Origin: Rotaria macrura
Lineage: Eukaryota; Rotifera; Eurotatoria; Philodinida; Philodinidae
DNA length: 64,000 bases
Direction: 5' to 3'
Assembly: GCA_900239685.1 (NCBI GenBank)
Contig: OENT01000178.1
Coordinates: forward strand, 62,001-126,000
Made by a program: the position numbers and the translations under genes
The notes under the pieces: generated by a model
Told to the model about the DNA's origin: nothing
What the model saw: the letters and a program-made list of their open reading frames with translations, nothing else
The model's database searches: none
In this document: piece by piece, positions 1 to 12,880 of the stretch
How positions within the stretch are numbered: position 1 is the stretch's first letter
Layout: each line of letters begins with the position of its first letter

Positions 1-1119
1 ACGTTTTGCAACTATGAATATTTCATTACTAAGTGTTGTAACTAAAACTGATGCCGCTCGAAAGTTACGACACTGAGCAATTTTCACTATTTACCTTTAC
101 ATTCTTTGTGCGACATTGAATCTTCATCATTTTCTCAGGTTTAAAAGTAAATTTTGTTTCTATATTTACATGTCCAGAAACAAAAGATTGGAAAAAGTAA
201 AAATTATAACTCAATGAAACATTTTCTCAGACAAAGTACGAAGTGACGACCGGAAGTCATGGCTTGTCTTTTTTTTAGACTGATTCAACTGAACATGCTT
301 CCATTTCATATAGCATACGTTCAAAGAACATTATTTTACTCGAAGACAAATAGGATATTGTTAACAATTGATAAAATGTACAATTGTCCGAACGCTAATC
401 CAATATAAGAAATAAACTCACCAAAAGCAAAGCCTTCATAGGCAAAATCAGAACATTTTTAAATAGAATGTTTTTCTGTGTCTTTCCTGTCCCTACTAAT
501 ATTTTTTAACTAGCAGGATCAAATCAAAGTGTCACAAAACTTATACTTATTCTAAGTACGAAAAAATATTAGTCTTCTATTCGATGAGCTTTCTCAAAAT
601 GTACAGTGCTCTTCTGTTACCAATTTTACGGGTAAAACTTCACACGAGTCGAAACTCAGTGATAGTTCAAATAGTTAAGTAAATGAATCGATTTGAAATC
701 AGACTATAGATATGAAATACAACGCGTCTACGTGGGGATAATCGATGCATTTTATGATTCTCTGTTGCCCTTTCATGTTCGAGAATGAGTTCCTGGTCTT
801 GTCATAGTATTCTTAGATTCAATAGTAATTCTGATACCTTGTGATGTGTGACTTCTTTTCAAGATGTTTCAAATGATATTGATCAATAAGAACACTCTAT
901 GAAGGATATTTATAATGTTTTGAATCGAATGAGAAAAAATGCTTTAGAAAGAATGACTTATAAGAACAAGGTACTTTTTTTATCTAATAGTTTATCTAAA
1001 TTCAAATGTTATAGATAGAGTTTACATGAAACATTCATCTTGTAATACATATTTGACCAAAAATAATGGCATTTCTTTATTTGAAACAAAACATTTTCTA
1101 CACTCTCCTGGTTCCAATT
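1..1119. other. Intergenic DNA, no gene seen
   Basis: AT-rich sequence with scattered stops in all frames. I see no exon with matching splice sites, no RNA gene and no clear repeat. Confidence 0.5.
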
Positions 1120-1796
1120 TAGAGGGCTGCAGTTTACAAGATTTCGGCAACCTGTAACCTGCCCTGCCCTGTTGTTTTTCATAATTGAGAAAAAATGCGG
1201 ACTTTCACATGATTATATTACACAATTTCATTCAATTTGTTTCAATTACACAGCAAAAAGCGCGAAATCATTCATTTCAAAAATTTCTTATCATTAAAAT
1301 ATCATCAACAGTATCGGGATTGAAAAATTGTCTTCTTTTCTCTAATATTCGGCATGATGAGCTAAAAAGCATGCTCTGATGAAGCCGAACTTACAGGAAT
1401 TCTGAATATGAAGTCATTCATAATGATCTTCTTAAGAATATATGCTAGAGGATGTTATCGATAGTGCAACATATCTTTATCCTTCCCGACGATAAAATAA
1501 TTATAAAAGAATAAAAATAATAAAGCTGAAAATCAGAAAACTAATATATGTACAATAGAATTAATTTTAGATGTTCATAAACACAAAAAATATCCTACTA
1601 AAGTACATATCTATTATTTCTATTGAATGCATTTGCGACGAATCTAAATTGATTTTTAATTCACTATCAGTTTTAGCCTTTTCTTATCAAATAATTCTGG
1701 AAAGTGTTCGACTACACCTGTTAAATAATATTAGTTGTAGGTTACAGGTTACGCTACGTAGACCCTGTAAAATTTTTGATAACCTGCAGGGCTCTA
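1120..1796. mobile_element. Decayed hAT-like non-autonomous element
   Basis: The left end reads TAGAGGGCTGCAG and the right end, read on the minus strand, TAGAGCCCTGCAG. The similarity goes on inward (TTTACAA against GTTATCAA), and both sides hold a subterminal CAGGTTAC/CCTGTAACC motif. Flanking octamers GTTCCAAT (1111-1118) and GTTACTAT (1797-1804) agree at 6 of 8 positions, which fits an old 8 bp hAT target duplication if one extra T is allowed on the left. TAGAG/CAGAG plus a C/G-rich heptamer is typical of hAT ends. I found no transposase frame inside, so it is probably an internally deleted copy. Confidence 0.55.
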
Positions 1797-3417
1797 GTTA
1801 CTATGGCAGTGATCATCATCTATCTAATCAGTTCGAATATCCTAACTAGGTTATTGATCATAATGACAGATTCTATATATATTAGTTTTAAATTTGAGCT
1901 TTTCCTACAAAAAGATTGCAGGAGAACACGTGCAATTTAAAAATAACTCGAATGATGATTCTACCTATCTTGTAAGAAGAGTTTTATGTTAATAATATTA
2001 AAAAAATCAAGAGAATCATTTAACTAATTAGTTAGATAGTAAGCAACGAACAAAAACTTACCGTACCAAGTTAATATCATACAATGATTGGTGATGAAAC
2101 AGGTATTATTATTGAAAAACACTACTAGCTCATCTTAACAAAATATTTAGATATATCATTCGTTTTTATCAGATTTTCATATCCTATGTGTGTCCAAAAC
2201 GTACACTGAGCTTATATCGTATCATCCTTGTACAATATAAGTTTTGTAAACTAAAGAATTATCGGTCTCGTGGTTCTCTTTTGATGTAACCTCGACATTT
2301 CTATGTATACATTCGTATCTTCTCTTCTCTCGCGTAAGGAAGTAATCAAATGTATTTACTATATAAGGACGTGTGAAAGAAAAGAACAACACAACTGGAT
2401 AATTGAGTAGTGTAACTAACATCGTAGACCGAGCATAGCGGTAACGCTGTTTTTCCAGCATAATACGAAGTATTACCCTAGCTAAGTTAAAGTAAAGATA
2501 CATTTCGTATTATCATTTTTCTTATGCTCTTAAAATAATACGAGGTCATAATGCATTCAGAGTAAATGAATTCGATCGTGACATCTTCAACTAGAAGCAA
2601 AACTGAGTTATAATCTTCTCTTTATTAAGATAGTATATTCGACTGGGTGCTAGTAAATAGTCGTAAAATCTCACAGCTTTCTTAATTATGAATTATCTAT
2701 TCATGCATTCAAATGCTACTGGAACAACTAATGGCTCCAAGTTCACAATTTTAACTACTAAAATTTCCGGGTACTTTTCGTTGGATGACATACTAGGCTG
2801 TTTCTCCTACGGTCAGTTTTTACGTCCCTACAATGTGATAAAAACATATATTCCTAGATACGAGACAGTGTATCGATCACAGCATACGATATTCTATGAA
2901 GTATGTTTGGATGCCATTCGATTTAATGCTATAACTTTGACTTTTTTTTATGATGCTGGAGTGGTTTATTTAAAAAGAAACAGCTCGTAAAACTTGTATA
3001 TATCAATGATTTGCAAATCTCTTGAAAAGAATAAGGTTGAATCATATAGGATTTTTTTTCGATATAATCAATATTACTTTTATATTCATGACATATTTTG
3101 ATAGATGATTGATGTGAATGGATATATCTACGAATACTCAAACATGCGTTCAATATCGCTTTTACGAACGATACTGATTAAATATACGTGTTCACACTTC
3201 ATTTATTTGAAGCAACAACACAAACAATCGTACTTGATTATAGGAACATTTCTTTACGTTCTCATATCACGCACAATAGCAACAATGACAAAAGTCATGA
3301 GAGAGAGAAAAAAAACAAAAAGCAACAACTGAAAAAGTTAGCGATTCGATCATAATAACGGAAAACACACGTACAATTACACAATGAAATAGTAAATAAA
3401 CAAGAATATTTTCATTT
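1797..3417. other. Intergenic DNA, no gene seen
   Basis: AT-rich with only short, unconvincing open frames. On the minus strand an AATAAA lies at 3207-3202, about 210 nt past the stop codon of the neighbouring RRM/RS gene, so the right edge probably holds that gene's 3' untranslated region. Confidence 0.45.
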
Positions 3418-6086
3418 TTATAACTTATTCTCTGATTTTTCTTTTTGAATGCTTCGATCTGAATCATTGCCCAAAGATCTTCAAGTAAAACAAAAGTTGA
3501 ATGATTCATTCAGATGAAAATGTCTTTTTTTTTCTTCTTCTTCTCTGCTTACCTTCTTGAACTTGATCTCTTGTTATCATTCTCAACATCTTCGGACGAT
3601 GAGTTCGATGAAGATTTACCATCTGATGTTGAAGAAGACGCATTGGAACTTGAACGAGACCTTAAATCATTGAACAACAAAATTAAATCTATACTTATGG
3701 TGCTATCGAAAATCAGATAGATAATGACCAGCTGTTTTCTTTTCGTCTTGAAATAAAGAATAATATGAAGATCGTCACGACAACATATATATTCTCCTTA
3801 AGTACAACATGCTTACCATGTGTAGATAATTCTCGGCAAATGAAGAAATATAGTTGATGTACACTTATTATATTGTTTTTCTAATCACTAAAATTCTACG
3901 ACAAGTTGCATATTTTTCTTTTCGAAAATAAATTTTAATAATCATTCCATTCTCTTGATCGTTCACAAAGAAATTCAATAATCAGATGTGGATCTGTTGG
4001 AGCCCTTTTTTTATTCAATATTATCAACCAAAGTACATTTTATACATGATGATACATGGCTAGGATACCAGTATGAAAGATTGTATCTGTAGGTTACCAT
4101 CATGAAACTCGAGATATTCAAACTAATCTGTCAAAGAAAAACTATTCGATCGGTCTTTTAACGACAACACTTTCAATTTATTTTAATTTTATTTGATTTA
4201 TAATTCCCTTTTATGTCCAATCCAATAGATTTATCATACAAGAAATATGTTCACCATCTCAATTAATAAGAACTCAATTAGTTTATTCACTGAAAAACAG
4301 TACCATCCGTTTCATACAATTAACGAGATCTTACAAGTAGATACCATAAAAAAGACTACTGACAACTCTGATATATATATACATACATGGAATATAAAAT
4401 ATTGTTACTCTAGTTGATTACAGAGAGTTTCCTCAATTATCTCTATTTTAGTACATATTAATTGACGCATGCTTGTATTTAATCTTCTGCTGATTTATGG
4501 AGAAATCTTCCTACATATATCATGTGTTTACAGAACATGAACGGTCAATTTTTAATTTTTTTGCACAAATCATTGCAAAGAGTCGAGATTCAATTTTTGT
4601 TTCTTAGCATTTTATCGTCGTCATTTAGATTTAACTCTCTCGATTGATCAGATATGTTGAGGAAAAAATTGGTCATGCACATGCTCGATTATCAACAAAG
4701 TCTATAACGAACTGTGTAACATTTTACTTCTATCATTCTTCTAGATCTTGTTTTATAAAAAGAAAAGGAATGGACAATAAACTGGTACATAGAATACGTA
4801 TGTAATCAACTTTTTATGAAATTTCTTTCTTGAATAATAAGTAATTATTACTTTTTTCTCGAACGATTTATCGATGATTTCGATGGTGGAGTACGTGGTC
4901 CACGTTCACATTTTTGTGCGGGCGATAAAGATGATGATGTTCGCCGCTTGCGTTTTCGTTCACGATTTGATTGATTTCGATGAGATAGCGAGTTTCTAAA
5001 TAATTAGAAAACACAGAGAAATGTCAGTTATTTTGTTCGTCTTATGACATGAAATAGTTAATCAATGTAGATTTATACATATCTATAGCAGATCGGAAAA
5101 ACCAACCTTTATATAAATTCCATTATATTCTTCAGGGACTGTCTGTTTCGAAAAAAGAAAAGAATTTTAGATTATGACATGAGCAGTTGTCAAATGAACG
5201 ACACGATGAATGAACGTGATGAGAAGGGAGGAAAAGGTGTATATTAACGAACAATGCGATGTAATGTCGATGTGCTTTATTCGTACCTGTGCCGACTACG
5301 ACTTCGACTTCGTCTATGTTGAAATGGTGCAGATATATTTGACATGTAGCGATCAACACCAGTTGATGTTGAATACATATTTCGATACGAACGAGATGAG
5401 GACGATAATGGCGGTGGCGGCGGCGGCGATGATGTTGTAGGAAGAAATGCAGGAGGTGGTAGTCGTGACATTAAATACGGATCGCCATATGTTCGATAGT
5501 AGGCTGGATCGCCGTACATAGCTGGATGATGATAATATAATTCTTGGGAACGTAAATGATGCATTTGTGTTAATCGAGGGTTTTGTTTGAATGACGGTGG
5601 TGTCAAAGATCTGCCACGAGATGTCGTCGCAGGATTAGCTGTCATGATAAATGGATAATGTTGATAGTAATTTTGACGAAATGCTTGCATCGATGGTAGA
5701 CGATTAGCTGTTACCTAGAGAAGACGAAATCTAGTTGATAGAAGAAAATAAAATCTTCTCATCAATTTTACCTGTAAATGACTGTATAAAAGTGCAGTTG
5801 GTGAACGATCACGAGATAGTGGGCGTCGATTATCTCGTACTATTTTATCCGATTTAGCATATTCAACACGTAGTTTCGAACCATTCAAAATTTTATTATG
5901 TGTATGTTCTAATGCGCGTTGTGCATCATTTGATGATGTAAATTCAACAAAAGCAAAGTGTTTATTTTCATCGATGTATATCGTTGATATTTCACCATAT
6001 TTACTAAATAGACGATTTAAATCTGTTTTACGATTATCACCTAAATCGCCAACAAATAATTTTACTAGGCCATTTGAAGAACGCAT
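3418..6086 (-). CDS. RRM and RS-domain protein, SR splicing-factor-like
   Basis: Five-exon model on the minus strand: 6086-5772, 5714-5287, 4995-4852, 3660-3553, 3478-3418, giving 351 residues with all phases consistent. One RNA-recognition motif fills residues 10-80, with RNP2 LFVGDL (10-15) and RNP1 KHFAFVEF (42-49). A Tyr/Pro-rich linker with a poly-Pro run follows, then Arg/Ser and Lys/Arg-rich segments (RSRSRSRHR, RKRKRR) and a Ser-rich tail. This is the layout of SR-type splicing regulators, which bind exonic RNA through the RRM and recruit spliceosome parts through phosphorylated RS repeats in the nucleus. If the third exon is not spliced at GTAATA (4851), translation stops at TAA 4850-4848, giving 296 residues. 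The last two exons lie beyond a 1191 nt intron but continue the frame and the RS composition. I cannot name the exact orthologue. Confidence 0.8.
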
Positions 6087-6426
6087 CTAATTCTTTTTAA
6101 TTTACGATTGTAGAATATGAAAAAATAATAACAATAATCATATGGTAACATGCATAACAACAAAAATGAGGAACTTATTGGCGATAGTAGCGCTCGAAGA
6201 ATAGACGAGAACGCGCATATATATATATATATATACACTTAGAATGAGAAGGAGGTCGATACCTGTTTGAGATATTGTCGAATCAAAATGGCGACATGAA
6301 AATACCATTCTGAGATTGGACTTTGTTTATTATTTCGTATGATGTGCACATTTAATGCTTTAGGAATGTGATATAGAAAGTTTATTGTAAATTATTCGTT
6401 TTGTTCTAGATTTTCTTGTTGACATT
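6087..6426. promoter_or_regulatory. Shared divergent promoter region of the RRM/RS gene and RPL30
   Basis: Only 340 bp separate the two start codons, which face away from each other, so both promoters and 5' leaders must lie here unless further 5' exons exist. It contains a TA dinucleotide run (6217-6234). A TTCTAG just before the RPL30 leader and an ATTAG just before the other start codon could be 3' splice sites of 5' UTR introns. Confidence 0.5.
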
Positions 6427-6915
6427 ATGGCACCACCAAAGAAAGTAGCCGGTGTATGTTGAAAATTTATTTTTCTTATTGCTTTCAATTGTTGATCGTT
6501 TTGTATTTCTGTATAGAAAAAACAAGCTGAGACAATTAATCAACGTCTTCAACTTGTTATGAAATCCGGAAAATATGTTCTTGGCTATCGTCAAACATTA
6601 AAAGCATTACGAAATGGACAAGCTAAATTAATTCTTGTTTCAGTTAACACACCACAAATTAGGTAAGATTCATTTTTATCTTGAACACTACAATGTTTTT
6701 GTTTTCTTGTTTTACTTATTAGAAAAAGTGAAATCGAATATTATGCTATGTTAGCTAAAACTGGTGTACATCACTATAGCGGAAATAATATTGAATTAGG
6801 TACTGCTTGTGGTAAATATTTTCGTGTTGGCATTCTTGCTATAACCGATCCAGGTGATTCCGACATTATCCGAACAGTACCAGGCGAACAATCGACGGCT
6901 ATTGCAACATCATAA
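6427..6915 (+). CDS. RPL30: 60S ribosomal protein eL30
   Basis: Three exons (6427-6453, 6517-6662, 6723-6915) encode 121 residues, close to the 115 of the human protein. Introns of 63 and 60 nt start GTATGT and GTAAGA. Diagnostic stretches are [50 protein letters not shown] and [11 protein letters not shown], which are near-identical to animal eL30. It is a structural protein of the large cytoplasmic ribosomal subunit with a kink-turn RNA-binding fold of the L7Ae/L30e family. The first exon gives only nine residues, and the in-frame GTATGT donor is required because a donor two bases earlier would produce a stop. A poly(A) signal AATAAA lies at 7031. It is divergently paired with the RRM/RS gene, a sensible pairing for two constitutive RNA/translation genes. 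Confidence 0.97.
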
Positions 6916-9693
6916 GCATAAATATGTTATGATATTCGTAAATTTGTTTTTTTTTGTCATTGCAAAATTTCTATCGGTTGTTTTTGTTAACAAGAATTAT
7001 GGAAAAGAAGAACAATAAGAAAACATCATGAATAAAAAAAAAAATACCAGAATCAAGATGTAGATCAATATTTTTAACCAATTTTAGAAAAATATTATCA
7101 TGTAAATGGTTGAGTCCTTTATAGAGTTGATTTGTCAATTCTTCTTACTTCGAATAAGTAACAAAAATTTTTACAACAGATTTCGTCTGGAAATGAATGA
7201 AAATCAATATATATATATTGAAGATTTATCGAACTGTCTCGTGTAATGGCAGTGTTGATTGAATATACTGTACCGAAAATTCGCTTTGAATCTGAATATT
7301 ATGCAAGTATAGAAGAATTTTTAAACATGCGTTGCAGCGCACTGAAAAGAAACTAAGGGATTGTAATCCACTCACACTGATTAATAAACGCTTTTTTTTA
7401 GCAATATTTTCATTCTCAGAGCGTTAAAAAGATGACTTTTACATTCTGGAATAAGAACGCGTTTTAACATTTCAGCAAAAAACAACCAGTTTGTTGCATT
7501 TGTATTAATCAGTGTGAATTAGTCACAATTGTGATTCCTGTTTGGTGCGTTTAAACTTGTGTTTCTAAATTCTTGTCTGCTTTGATACACAAGATAGTTA
7601 ATGAAGTTCTCAATAAAACAATCGATCTACCGGAAATTCATAGGTGAACTATGAGAAGAACATTTGAGATCAATCGAGTATGAATGTGACTCGCGACGAT
7701 TGCCTGTATTGTAGTCGAAACTGAAGACAACGGAGAATGCATAGATTCAGCAATTGAATTCGAATTTCCTTTTCTTGTCAACAAAGAATCATAATATAAA
7801 TAAAATGTTTTTCGAAACAAACCAATTCCTGTGAAATATTGAAGACGGTTTTTATTGCAAGTTTATGTGTATTCATTTTTGAATACTTTACAACACTAGA
7901 TTCATTCACCTACATTTATTTGAAAGAATGCATCAAGGAAAGCATTCTAGGATATTTGAATAATTGACATTCTTATCCAGAATATTTTTGACTAACACTT
8001 TGTAAAATCGACAACATCATCGTATCGTTTTTGTCTAAAGACCAATAGAATAATTTGATGATTTTATCATTAAAATTTGATTTCTGACGATAAGAAAAAT
8101 TTTTTACACGAAGGTTCATACGATTAAATTCCGACTATCGGATAAAGTTCTCTTTCTTTCCATTGAGATTGATGTATATTTAAGATTTAGACGACTGTAC
8201 GACGAACATCTGAAAATTAAATAATCAGTTTCAATGAATAGTATTATCTGAGAAAAATATGTTTTTCGAAAACTTTTTCCCTAAAGTACATCTACAAGAG
8301 ATTCTTCGTTTTGTTTTACTGATTTGATTACAGTAAGAGATCAACGAATCTTTTGTTTTGCTATCGATTGTAACTATGTTTGCTCTTTAGAATAAAAATC
8401 ATAATATAACTAGCATTAAATTTTTCTCGAAAAATGAAAAGCGAATCAAATTAACTAATAAAACTTCAAATTTTTCTATGAGCCGAGAAAATTCTAAATT
8501 GAATAATTACTCTCGATTTGAATCAAGAACAATACCATGAAACCCAATTCAATATATATATATATATTATATGAACTGAAGAACTGCTAAAAATGAATTT
8601 CGTTCACACGTGAAATTCAATTTTTAAAATGCCAATATTTCTAAAAAAAAATTTCCTATGGCCTCGAGTACATTAACTATATATATATTTCATCCCATGA
8701 GATGCATGCGTAAAGTTTCATTTTTATACCTCATGGAATTATTACAATTATATTGATTATATATTGTTGTTTTGTTTCTTATACTTTATGTCTCTAAACC
8801 AAGAACGTTGTTATTAATGTGCTAGTACGTACATATCGAATATAACAGAAACTACTCTTAAATCTAGTGTAACATTGAATACATATGATTTTACGGTTTT
8901 TACAATACCACCAATTGGAATATTGGCAATGACAAGAATCATATAAGGTCATATTCTTCTTTAAATAAGAACGTTGATTCTATTAAACTCAACTTAAAAC
9001 AAAGAAAAGAATCAACATTTACAAATGATGATATAAGTGGGTGATAAAATATTTCATTCTAGTAGGTTCTGTGGATTCAACATACACATTCAATCGATTA
9101 CGTCAAATTTCAGTCATAAAAACAAAGAAAGAAAGTTTAATTGGCTTCAACTACGATTATTTTTTTAGCGGCTCCATCATCTCTCTTCATGGTCGAGGTC
9201 ATGATTAGATAGCATGTTACCTGATGTTTTCTTTTTCATTGTAACAGAAAGAAAAACGAAACGTAAGCAATATAGCACATGACTGAATCATCTATCATAT
9301 CCATATAACAGAATATGTTCTTAATGAATTCTCTGTCATTTTTCATTGGCATTATTTCGTTCTGTGTTCTTTCTTTTCTTTCTTTCTTTTTGCCTTCTTT
9401 TTTTTTTATAAAGACAATTGTCCTTCTATTCTCCTATTCAAATATTCGATTGAATGTATTACATAAAAGGAATATTTTAAACGAAGAACATGGTTTGTTA
9501 GAATACAAAGAATGTGATCTTCTAATCGAATGCATCTTTTTCATAGATAAAAGTGTTTCTTTTCTTAGTTTGCTACCTGGGAATTCATTTGTCAACACAT
9601 GTACACGTTCTTGTCCTTCGTCCCACAACGACATAAACAGTACAGCTAGAATGAAAACAAGTACAACATCATGATATACATGTATATTTACAG
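6916..9693. other. Intergenic DNA with an inverted-repeat pair
   Basis: Apart from the RPL30 3' UTR and the inverted repeats listed separately, I see AT-rich DNA without supported exons. A long open frame at about 9315-9674 is hydrophobic and driven by T-runs, and I do not accept it as a gene. Confidence 0.45.
7372..7517. repeat. Inverted repeat pair, possible small MITE
   Basis: TCACACTGATTAATA (7372-7386) recurs as its exact reverse complement at 7503-7517, 116 bp apart. Weaker similarity extends outward (GATTGTAATCCAC against AATTGTGACTAAT). Inside, both halves carry AACGC plus T-runs. I found no convincing target-site duplication, so the mobile-element reading is tentative. Confidence 0.4.
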
Positions 9694-9740
9694 GCTATTT
9701 GTCATCATTCCAGCACGTTTTCTGTCGTTGTTTTCGTATA

Positions 9741-10443
9741 ATGATGATCAGGTGAAGAAGTGTATCGTTCGATTATATAATGTCTTTATTCAAATCAAAA
9801 CAAAAATATCAACATAAAATATTTCACCGTCCGCCACTATTCAATCTATTCAAATCGTAAGATTTAATTTACTTGTTTAAATCTCTTGTCTTTGTTTTTT
9901 CCTTGTAGTAAATCACGTTTGAAATCTGATTATCGCTTTAGTGAAAGAAAAGAAAAAAAAGCTCGTTCAAGATCATTCTTTAACAATCTATATCTCACTT
10001 ATCGTTCTTTATGTGTAAGTGTATCATTTTTTGTTCGCATTTTTATATTTATTAATCATATAACAAAAAGACTATTAAATTTCATCGATAAATTATTACG
10101 TATTATTCACATTGTTCACGGATGGATACAAATGATAAGATCAATATTATGCGCTATTCATCTTATTATGTCACGCTTAATGATGTTAGTATTCAAAATT
10201 TATCAAATATTTTATTTTCTATCAATTCTATTTGAACCATTTTGGAATGGAACGTTTGAAAAAGTTGTTCGTTCTTTTTCAAATTTTATTTATGAATATT
10301 ATTCATCGTATGGTGCGTGTTATACATTAAAAGCTCGTACGAATAATGTTATTGGTACGATACGAGCAAAATGGAAAAAAAACTCGTTATTTACTGATAA
10401 TGGCGATATCTATTATGATGCCCTTAATGACGAATATGAATAA
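9741..10443 (+). CDS. Unrecognised hydrophobic protein, probably membrane-associated
   Basis: The solid part is one exon from about 9909 to the TAA at 10441-10443 (about 178 residues), starting after a good acceptor (TTTTTTCCTTGTAG). A first exon ATG ATG ATC AG at 9741-9751 followed by GTGAAG joins it in frame, but the upstream exon is a guess and could begin at 9694 or further out. The protein starts with a basic stretch (RKEKKARSRS), continues with about 100 residues of alternating aromatic/aliphatic and single basic residues, suggesting amphipathic or membrane helices, and ends with an acidic tail (YYDALNDEYE). A poly(A) signal AATAAA at 10632 supports a real transcript end. I recognise no family. 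Confidence 0.5.
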
Positions 10444-12286
10444 TATTCTTTTCTTTTATAAGAATAGAATAGAAAAACAAAAAGATATTGTCTTGTGTAT
10501 CTATTCAATGCTAAATATTTGTTTTCTAGTGTGATTCTATGTTATTTTGCTTTAGTTTTATTGTTATTTTTTCTATGATCGAAAGATGTAGACACAACTG
10601 TTCTATTTTTATTTTGTACATGATACTGATCAATAAAAGAATGTAATATACGTACTTTGAAGAAATATGAAATGAATTCTAAATATTGATGTTCGGATTT
10701 CGACAGTCTTTTTCTTTTTCTTCAAAGAAACATTCATGAGTGTTAGTAGATCAAAAAAAAACATATCTCATGCAAAAAATGGTGTACATTTTCAAGGAAC
10801 TGGAGTTACAATCAACAGATTCTTGTTCTTATACCACAAGTAGTCATGTAAATGGAAAATTTTCTTCTTACGGTTACGATTGAAAATTAGAAGAGAAAAA
10901 TTTCATGTTCAACGAACGAACTAAACAAGTAGAGACCAGATATAGTGGAATCTAATTCGAAGATTCCCATGTAATGCATCAATCAATCATAAGATCGTCT
11001 CGGTACAAACTCATGTCAATGCTATCTTTGAAATCTGTTATACTGAAATGGGAATATTCGAACCGTTATATGATAAATAATGTATTCTGCGTATCTCTGT
11101 TGTCATTTAGATGATTAATCAAAAGCCTAGGTCAATATGATATGTAGAGTTGTATTTCTTACGGTAACTATTGTTTTTGTCAAAAGTCTCGCCGTTTGAA
11201 TAGATCTGATTGGATGACTTGAAATCCTTTTATTTTTGAATTTATTTCCGTTTCAACTTCGAAATCTAACACTAAACTAAATTCTACGGAGGAGACAAAA
11301 TCCTAATTGATTAATAGAACACTTTTATTCACATGTGTTATATATACGTATATAATATAAATGCAATATATTCTAGCAATCAACAATAGTGTTTTTAGTC
11401 ATCCATAAGTTTGACATTGAAATGCAAAGTTCCAGTTTGATGATGGTGGATAGTATATCGTCAAAGTTTATGTTCTATTTTACTTTCATTTTTTCAATGT
11501 ACATGTCTATAATGAAATAATTTCAAGAAAACTAAAGAAATATGTGTTCAATCATTAGTTAAACATGCCGTATCTCTATCGATTTCATGTGGTTTCACTC
11601 GTCTAACGAAATTGAATATAGCATAAAATAATTTTCATTTTCCCCTAAGATTCTAGACAACAATACGTAAATGAAGTCATGTAAAATCATTCATTTGTGC
11701 CCATTTGATTCAAAATTTCATTATTTTTATCATTCAATCTGACTTGTCCTGATATCGAAAACAGTAATTCTATCAATGTCATCGGCAACTGTAGAGTAGT
11801 AGTAAGCGAGAGATAGGCCTAGATTTTTCTTATATACTCATATCAGTGAAAAGAAAATATTAATCACCGTTTCCGATGCTTTCGAGTGAATAAAGTTGGC
11901 CCTCAATTTATGAAAATCCGTAATGTAATATTAAGTATGTTTTGAATGAAAATTATACGTATGAAAGCGATGAGATCCTAATCATTTGCCAATAAATGAA
12001 AGGAATCTCGATAGAAATTATTTTGATATGTTATTTTTCGTTACGAAAACAAGGCCAAGTATCAATTCGAAGTTTATTCAATTAGATAGATCATTCATAT
12101 AAACTTATAAAATATTGAAAGAATTTTATTTTCAATACCAATTCCAACCAATATTTACCCCCTAATCAAAGAGAACTTCGAAATGTCTATAAAATCGAAA
12201 GAAAAAAACAATTATCAACATGCTTTCGAATGTTCGTGTAGATGCATCAATACCAATGCAATCTTTATCGAATGTTGAATCGATCG
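10444..12286. other. Intergenic DNA
   Basis: It holds the 3' UTR of the preceding gene up to about 10650, then AT-rich sequence with no supported gene or repeat. Confidence 0.45.
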
Positions 12287-12880
12287 CTACGCATGATGAA
12301 GTTCGATCTGGTCATTGAAAAGAAATTTTCCATTCGTTATCTTTGCAACTATGTTGCTAAACTGCATGGCTAGCAGTTTGTTGGACATTTTTCGTTCGTA
12401 AATCATGGACGATTTATTGAGTTTAAGGAGTATTGAAGGTTGATTTGGATCAATTGATAGAAACGACATGTGGGACTCTTGTAGTTTAATAATTTCTATC
12501 GATCAGTGATAGCTCGTCAATTCGTTTTGAAGTTCTTTCGTAGGAAGAGGCAAACATTCGATCTTGGTTAGTTATATGATCCAAAGAATCAATTGATAGA
12601 GTTGTTCGCCTCTGAAAATTTGCTTTAAAATTAACTGGAGGGAACACGATTCAGAACTGTATGGATTGATTGAAAAAATGCACATAGAGAGCTATATTGA
12701 TTAATTTGGATGAACTCATTTACGTATGTTTCTAATGAAACTTGAACAGGTAGTTGCACAAGATACTCTAATTAATGAAACAACAATCGATTGAGAAGAG
12801 GAATCTGTCGTCATCCATCATAAACTCAAATGAATCAAGTTGAATATTCAACTCCCATCGTCTTTTATAAGCCATCAAGG
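12287..12880 (-). pseudogene. Decayed coding relic, family not recognised
   Basis: The minus strand shows consecutive protein-like stretches in changing frames with stops between them. One ends at about 12630 with LNRVPSS and a stop. One contains KIECLPLPTKELQNELTSYH followed by an in-frame TGA. The last runs about 60 residues (SFLSIDPNQPSILLKLNKSS and onward) to a TAG near 12287. Base composition is also less AT-rich than its surroundings. This looks like a gene broken by substitutions and indels, but it could be chance, and I cannot assign a family. Confidence 0.3.

Noticed and set aside
9315..9674. 119-residue hydrophobic open frame
   Set aside because: The hydrophobic start comes from T-rich low-complexity DNA, there is no splice link of reasonable intron size to the exon at 9909, and no family resemblance.
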